From contig NC_072472.1 in the NCBI RefSeq assembly GCF_027596085.1, positions 20,940,680-21,004,679 on the forward strand: a stretch of DNA of 64,000 nucleotides. The letters are read 5' to 3'. Each line of letters starts with the position of its first letter. Position 1 is the first letter of the stretch. The notes beneath the pieces are model-generated. The model was given only the letters and a program-made list of their open reading frames with translations, was not told where the DNA came from and ran no database searches. The position numbers and the translations under genes are program-made. The stretch comes from Anoplopoma fimbria. Its lineage: Eukaryota > Chordata > Actinopteri > Perciformes > Anoplopomatidae. Below are positions 58,896 through 64,000 of the stretch, one piece after another.

Positions 58896-60060
58896 CACTC
58901 ACTGGCCACTTTATTGGGTACACCTTGTTAGTACCGGGTTGGACCCCCTTTTGCCTTCAGAACTGTTTTAATTCTTCGTAGCATAAATTCAACAAGGTGT
59001 TGGAAACATTCCTGAGATTTTGGTCCATATTGACATGATAGCATCACACAGTTGCAGATTTGTCGGCTGCACATCCATGATGCGAATCTCCCATTCCACC
59101 ACATCCCAAAGGTGCTCTATTGGATTGAGATCTGTTGATTGTGGAGGCCATTGGAGTACAGTGAACTCATTGTCATGTTCAAGAAACCAGTTTGACATGA
59201 TGTGAGCTTTGTGACATGGTGCATTATCCTGCTGGAAGTAGCCATCAGAAGATGGGTACATTGTGGTCATAAAGGGATGGACATGGTCAGCAACAATACT
59301 CAGGTAGGCCGTGGCGTTTAAACAATGCTCAATTGGTACTAAGGGGCCCAAAGTGTGCCAAGAAAATATCCCCCACACCATTACACCACCACCAGCAGCC
59401 TGAACCGTTGATACAAGGCAGGATGGATCCATGCTTTCATGTTGTTTACGCCAAATTCTGACCCTACCATCTGAAATCGAGACTCATCAGACCAGGCAAT
59501 GTTTTTCCAATCTTCTATTGTCCAATTTTGGTGAGCCTGTGCGAATTGTAGCCTCAGTTTCCTGTTCTTAGCTGACAGGAGTGGCACCCGGTGTGGTCTT
59601 CTGCTGCTGTAGCCCATCTGCTTCAAGGTTCGACGTGTTGTGCGTTCAGAGATGGTATTCTGCATACCTTGGTTGTAACGAGTGGGTATTTGAGTTACTG
59701 TTGCCTTTCTATCATCCTGAACCACTCTGCCCATTCTCCTCTGACCTCTGACATCAACAAGGCATTTTCGTCCACACATTCTCTGTAACTCCTGGAGATG
59801 GTTGTGCGTGAAAATCCCAGTAGATGAGCAGTTTTTGAAATACTCAGACCAGCCTGTCTGGCACCAACAACCATGTCACGTTCAAAGTCACTTAAATCCC
59901 CTTTCTCCCCCATTCTGATGCTCGGTTTGAACTTCAGCAAGTCGTCTTCACCACGTCTAGATGCCTAAATGCATTGAGTTGCTGCCATGTGATTGGCTGA
60001 TTAGCTATTTGTGTTAACAAGCAAGTGAAGAGGTGTGCCTAATAAAGCGGCCGGTGAGTG
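58896..60060 (-). mobile_element. Tc1-type DNA transposon, old copy
   Basis: The 1165-bp element has ends CACTCACTGGCCACTTTATT (left) and the complement of AATAAAGCGGCCGGTGAGTG (right), with TA on both sides (58894-58895 and 60061-60062). The inverted repeats are short (~28 bp) and have several mismatches. It belongs to another Tc1 lineage than the element at 21420. Its transposase, on the minus strand, is broken. Confidence 0.93.
58989..59940 (-). pseudogene. Tc1-type transposase in three frames
   Basis: On the minus strand, 59940-59695 gives the helix-turn-helix start (MGEKGDLSDFERDMVVGARQ, SKTAHLLGFSRTTIS). 59779-59381 gives the second DNA-binding part and the first catalytic motif IAWSDESRFQ. 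59432-58989 gives GYFQQDNAPCHKAH and [10 protein letters not shown]. All three acidic positions of the DD34E catalytic triad remain visible, but at least two frameshifts separate the pieces, so no functional enzyme can be made. Confidence 0.92.
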
Positions 60061-61254
60061 TATATTTAACTATAGGAATACAATTGAAAGCAGGAAAACA
60101 CTCGTTACTGTACGTGCAATAAAACATTTGTTAGTATAAAGCCAATACTTTCTCAATAAACTGGTTCAACAAGCATAAACATGAAAACAAAAGTGAACCC
60201 TAATTATCTTAGTTACATATTGCCAAACTTTATCTGCCGAGCTTACTGTTCGACATCTACTTCTTCTGAAATATAATTTAGGATTTCTTATGATTCATAA
60301 ACAGACACCAACTTATTCAGCAAACATGATTTTACATAATTCTGTTTGTATTTTAGCTCCAAGCAAAGTCAATAAACATTTTTTTTTTTACTGGTGAATT
60401 AATAAATTGGATTTCTGCAGAGTAAAACAAAATGCAGAATTAAGCAGCAGAAGATGAATTAATAGTAATATAGAGAAAGTTTTTTTTTTGTTGGGTAACA
60501 AACATAATCAGTGTGTAATAACTACAGTGGATCTTCTTCTGTAGTTTAAACGGACGCTACAACACTGTATGGGGATGTGTGCCAATGCAGTGAAATATAA
60601 CATAGAATAACACACATTAAAACCTATATGACAGTTCTAACAGCAGTCCTATAGCCAGTGATCAGATTTTGTATCAGATTCAGCACCACATTTGAAAGTG
60701 GCCAAGATCTTGAAAAGAAATCGGAACTCTATGTCCATATGAAATAAGATCTGTTTCACTTAAGAAAAAAAAAGAAAATTAGATTGGGCCACATTTCCTT
60801 GCAATGTCAACTAAGTCATATACATAGCCAATGAATGCCGCTTTAACAGGCATCCCCTAACATGTGCAATCTCTACTTCGGTGGGAAGCTGAAATAATAG
60901 ACGGCTCGCACCCTGAATTTGCTGCATCAGGCTGTTCTTAAACATGCCCGCTTGCTGAAGTCACTCAACACAGAGCTGCATGATCACGTCATAAGAGAAA
61001 AGTGCTACGCCGCTCACATTCTCACTTCCTGTTTCCCAATGCCAGAAAAACTTATCTTGGCTCAGGAAGCTTTTCAACTTGCACCCTCCTTCAAGAACGG
61101 GTCTGTCAATTCTAGTGTGACTGCACCTTTACTCAGACAGGGCCTGTCATCAGCTGGCTCTTCACACTACGGCTTACAAGGCTAAGTGAGGGTCAGCCGC
61201 ACATTACCTCAGCCACCTCTGGTGCTAATCTGTCCACCTGGGACAGGAGCCACA

Positions 61255-61270
61255 GGGGGCGGGTTATAAA
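61255..61270 (+). promoter_or_regulatory. Possible TATA-type core promoter
   Basis: GGGGGCGGG (61255-61263) is followed by TATAAA (61265-61270) in a locally GC-rich region. The two motifs are closer than usual for a GC box and TATA box, and no gene is visible downstream, so this may be chance. Confidence 0.2.
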
Positions 61271-62554
61271 GGGCCTGTCAGTGGCAGAGCAGTGCAACCA
61301 GCGACACTGAGGGGAAGCAGTGGCCTTCGGTCCATGTTTTCAGACCTTTCCCGGAAACAGCAGCAGAACAGCAGTGACACGGCCTTGTGAACGACTCCTC
61401 TTTGGGAGTTGGAGGGGGGGTAGCTATCAGGCAGACTTCCTGTCATTAAGTCTGAGTGGTGGATCTTGCAAGGACGATGGTTACGGAGCAAAATGGATTC
61501 ACCACCTGCTCCCTAAAAAGGCTTCGGTTGTGTGTCTGATCGCTGAGGCTGACTCAGACACACAAAGCTTCGGCCCTTGACATGGTTATCCAAACCGGTA
61601 TGCCAGTATATATAATGCATGGTTACTTTCTATAGAAACCCAATAATATTTATGATGATCTACATTAATTATTACAAGTTATTCTCAGACAGATAGCTGT
61701 TTGTCGTGTGTAGAGGGTGTTAGTGCAGGAAGAACAGATCAAAAGGCAGACAGTCTCAACAAAGCCAGGCTTATTATATACGTTGGTAAAGGCTACAATA
61801 TATTTATATATTCATTTGGTCATAGAAATGCATATGGAAAAAAAATTCTCTGCAATTTAATGATGTGTTAATTGCACATTTTGTATACATTTCTGTTGCA
61901 ATAAAAGGGAAAGTCTGATACTCGTCCTCATCTTTCATTAGACAATAATAGCCAAAAGGGGGAGGACAAATAAAATGAAATACACAGGGCGTGAAACGGG
62001 ATGCTCCGCGCGTAAAAACGCAACAGACCAGGAAGATTTTCCAGTCTGACACAGTCTGCCACAAGAGAAAAAAAAATATGTTTCATTGACTGAACGTTGA
62101 GAGGTGACTGAGAGAGAAGGACTGTTCAGGTGTCACAGAGGTGTCTGTCTGTAGCCCTCCACAGGGTCAGACACAGAGTAGGCAATGATAAGGAATGCAG
62201 TGTAGAAGAAAATGGGCATTCAACATTGGCAGGAAATTATATAAAAAAATCTACAAATAATGTTCATCTGAAAGCATGCTGAAATAACAAACAAATCCTT
62301 GGCCTGAAATTTTAAAATATACTTGGTTGCTCAATGACTGCTTTGGGTGCAATCACACATTCCTCACATGAGCCTTTTCCAACTGATGAAAGCATTGCAA
62401 TATATATATATGCAATTTCACAAACTGGGATTCTGCGGTAACATTTCTGGAGAAAAATTCTATATTACACTTTTTCTCCATGTATACATAAAATGGAACT
62501 ATGCACACAATTTTTTTCCATGAGCGCATTTTAAACTCTAATATCGAAGGTGAT

Positions 62555-62625
62555 CGTGCTCAGTCAATTGTGGGAAGACAAAATCGTGATTGCGATGAAT
62601 ATTTGACTATTTGTGCGGCCCTACC
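62555..62625. repeat. Possible hAT-type transposon end remnant
   Basis: ACAAAATCGTGATTGCGATG, then ATATTTGACTATTTGTGCGGCCCTA resembles the common vertebrate hAT-derived ends that finish in a CAGCCCTA-like motif after AT-rich ATCG repeats. The match is from memory and short. Confidence 0.35.
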
Positions 62626-63461
62626 GCCAACTTCTCTGTCGATTAGAATCAGATATTCATTACCACTGCCACATTGGCACAAATACTCACAACAAAATTC
62701 CAGCCAATAAATATAAATTATTCACCAGGAATCATGGATGGTCATGTTAAGAATTAAATTCCACTCTAAAGACAAGTTCACAGTCAATGAATGTGTGCTT
62801 AAAATGTTGTCTCAGGACTGGCATCACCTTCTCTTGTCCCTCGAACTTGTAATGTAGACATTTTATTTTTTTCTAGTCTGCATTTCTGTAAAAAACAACA
62901 ACTAATATTGCTTCTGAAGCTGTGTTAAATGATGCTAATTATTCTCCAGCTCACATCTGCTCAAGTTCCTGTTGGCTGTGTCTTTTCCTGATGTGAGAAT
63001 GATTCAGCTTTGTGTTGCCCTTGACTGTCTTAATAATACAGCCCTGTAGAAATAAAATAGCACCCTAGAAACGTTGCCATCAATGGAAAACCACTCCGAT
63101 ACAGCACATGTTCCATTAAAACATATTGCCAGGATCACTGTAATGTTGTAGTTTCCCTGGGCCTGAAAGCATTTAACACTTGACAAGCTCCAAGCAAATT
63201 TTTGGACTCCTGCTAATAGAGAAACACAACAAGGCTGGACTGAACCCTCTGTATTACTTTTTAAATGTATCTATTTATTTGACAACTTTAATGCAGGTGA
63301 TTTGAAGTTTATCCTAAGAGTAATGTCAACAATGTGACATAATGACTTCCAAAAAGTATTAATGGAATTTTGACATTCATTAGCACAATTTGTGGGTGGC
63401 AAATGCAAGTTCCTAACATTTTAACATATTTAGAATTTTGTTGTTTCTGACTATATTACAG

Positions 63462-63595
63462 CGACTTCCAATTCCAGCCTGTCTACTCTTCTTATTGCTT
63501 CGATCGAATCAGAGGAGAACGCCACAGCGGCCCCTTGCAGGCCTCTGCATCCTTGCCTCTTCTGGTGATGGGGGAGTTGGAGAGGCTCCTCACAG
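63462..63595 (+). other. Candidate exon of an unidentified gene
   Basis: TTTCTGACTATATTACAG (63444-63461) has a branch-point-like CTGAC and ends in a good splice acceptor. At 63593-63601 CAG/GTGAGG is a strong donor. The 134 bp between are open in the frame reading DFQFQPVYSSYCFDRIRGER and onward. I do not recognise the protein. The same frame stays open beyond the donor into the LINE RT relic, so the open frame alone is weak support. Confidence 0.3.
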
Positions 63596-63642
63596 GTGAG
63601 GCAGTTGGTCCTCCCATCATCAGCCCCGGGGGTGCTCCAGCC

Positions 63643-64000
63643 GTGTACCAGTTAGCTGTCAAATGTGCGGACAATGCTATCACATACCAGCTCCACGGGC
63701 CTCACTCCCACCCCCAGAAGCTGGGGAGCCGAGTGAGAATGGCGTCCTTTCATTTCTCTGCTGCTTTCAACAGCATCCAGCCCCTCCTGCTTTGGGGAGA
63801 AGCTCAAAGCGGGCATGGTTTCCTTGATTACGGACTGACTGGCTGCACTGACAGGCAGCGGTTCATCATCCTCCGGGGCAGTCTATTGGATAAACCGCAG
63901 AGCGGCACCACTGTATTGTCAGCTTTGGAGTTCACTCTCTTAACACCCCTCCTTTTAAGATTCAGCTCAGGGTCATGGCAGCTCCACGAGTTATTTGAAG
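63643..64000 (+). pseudogene. Decayed L2-type LINE reverse transcriptase fragment
   Basis: In the frame through 63670 the translation contains RVRMASFHFSAAFNSIQPLL, which resembles the conserved RT block FDFSSAFNTIQP of fish L2/Rex-type LINEs. Before it is DNAITYQLH (compare EDAI-YLLH) and after it LTGCTDRQRFIIL and TTVLSALEFTLLT (compare GTVLSPFLFTLYT). Many residues are altered, and the fragment runs off the window, so the YADD catalytic motif is not seen. The frame has no stop codon from 63451 to the end of the window. Confidence 0.75.

Larger units (their letters stand above)
60061..63450. other. Intergenic or intronic DNA; no gene recognised
   Basis: Short frames at 60919-61185 and 61320-61580 carry no domain I know. 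A GC-box/TATA-like pair lies at 61255-61270 and a hAT-like end at 62555-62625; both are listed separately. Confidence 0.5.

Overview
This window looks like ray-finned fish DNA, most likely a percomorph teleost. The evidence is the repeat content: L2-type LINE tails with the AAGTCGCTTTGGATAAAAGC signature, tRNA-derived SINEs, two Tc1-type transposons, a Gmr1-like Ty3/gypsy LTR retrotransposon, long (CA)n tracts and an intron/intergenic base composition. No complete host gene can be supported. Nearly all recognisable coding sequence belongs to mobile elements.

Left part (1-27814). A segment of about 6.66 kb (1-6662, copy A) recurs in the same orientation at 16298-24547 (copy B; A position 1 = B position 16298). 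Both copies are interrupted at the same host sequence (GTGAAAGCAGG) by the same LTR retrotransposon family. Copy A is followed by a rearranged element (6663-9835) fused to a nearly full-length one (9836-15709), then a 100-N gap and 488 bp of unique flank leading into copy B. Copy B carries an extra 1.6-kb Tc1-type insertion (21420-23036), absent from A, and ends in a truncated element (24548-27814) with its own 100-N gap. Near identity, a shared insertion site and scaffold gaps make two haplotypes laid end to end (false duplication) at least as likely as a real tandem duplication.

The retrotransposon is the main find. Its gag carries a SCAN-type domain and a CCHC zinc knuckle, and its pol order is protease - integrase - reverse transcriptase - RNase H. 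Integrase lies upstream of RT, the order typical of Ty1/copia, in an element whose enzymes are clearly Ty3/gypsy. This is the known hallmark of the Gmr1-like group, from which the vertebrate SCAN domain is thought to derive. The 917-codon IN-RT-RH frame at 12314-15067 is uninterrupted, and an intact gag frame survives at 25099-26445. Most frame breaks elsewhere are single-base changes in homopolymers.

Right part (27815-64000). This is mostly unannotatable intergenic or intronic DNA. It contains a 1.08-kb element with ~263-bp inverted arms (41896-42975), two tRNA-SINEs sharing a body but carrying different LINE tails (36790-37063 and 56655-56958), a LINE 3' end (44200-44458), a broken Tc1-type element (58896-60060), two copies of an unnamed dispersed repeat (33650-33960 and 50955-51500), several minisatellites and microsatellites, and, at the right edge, a decayed L2-type LINE reverse transcriptase next to a possible exon.
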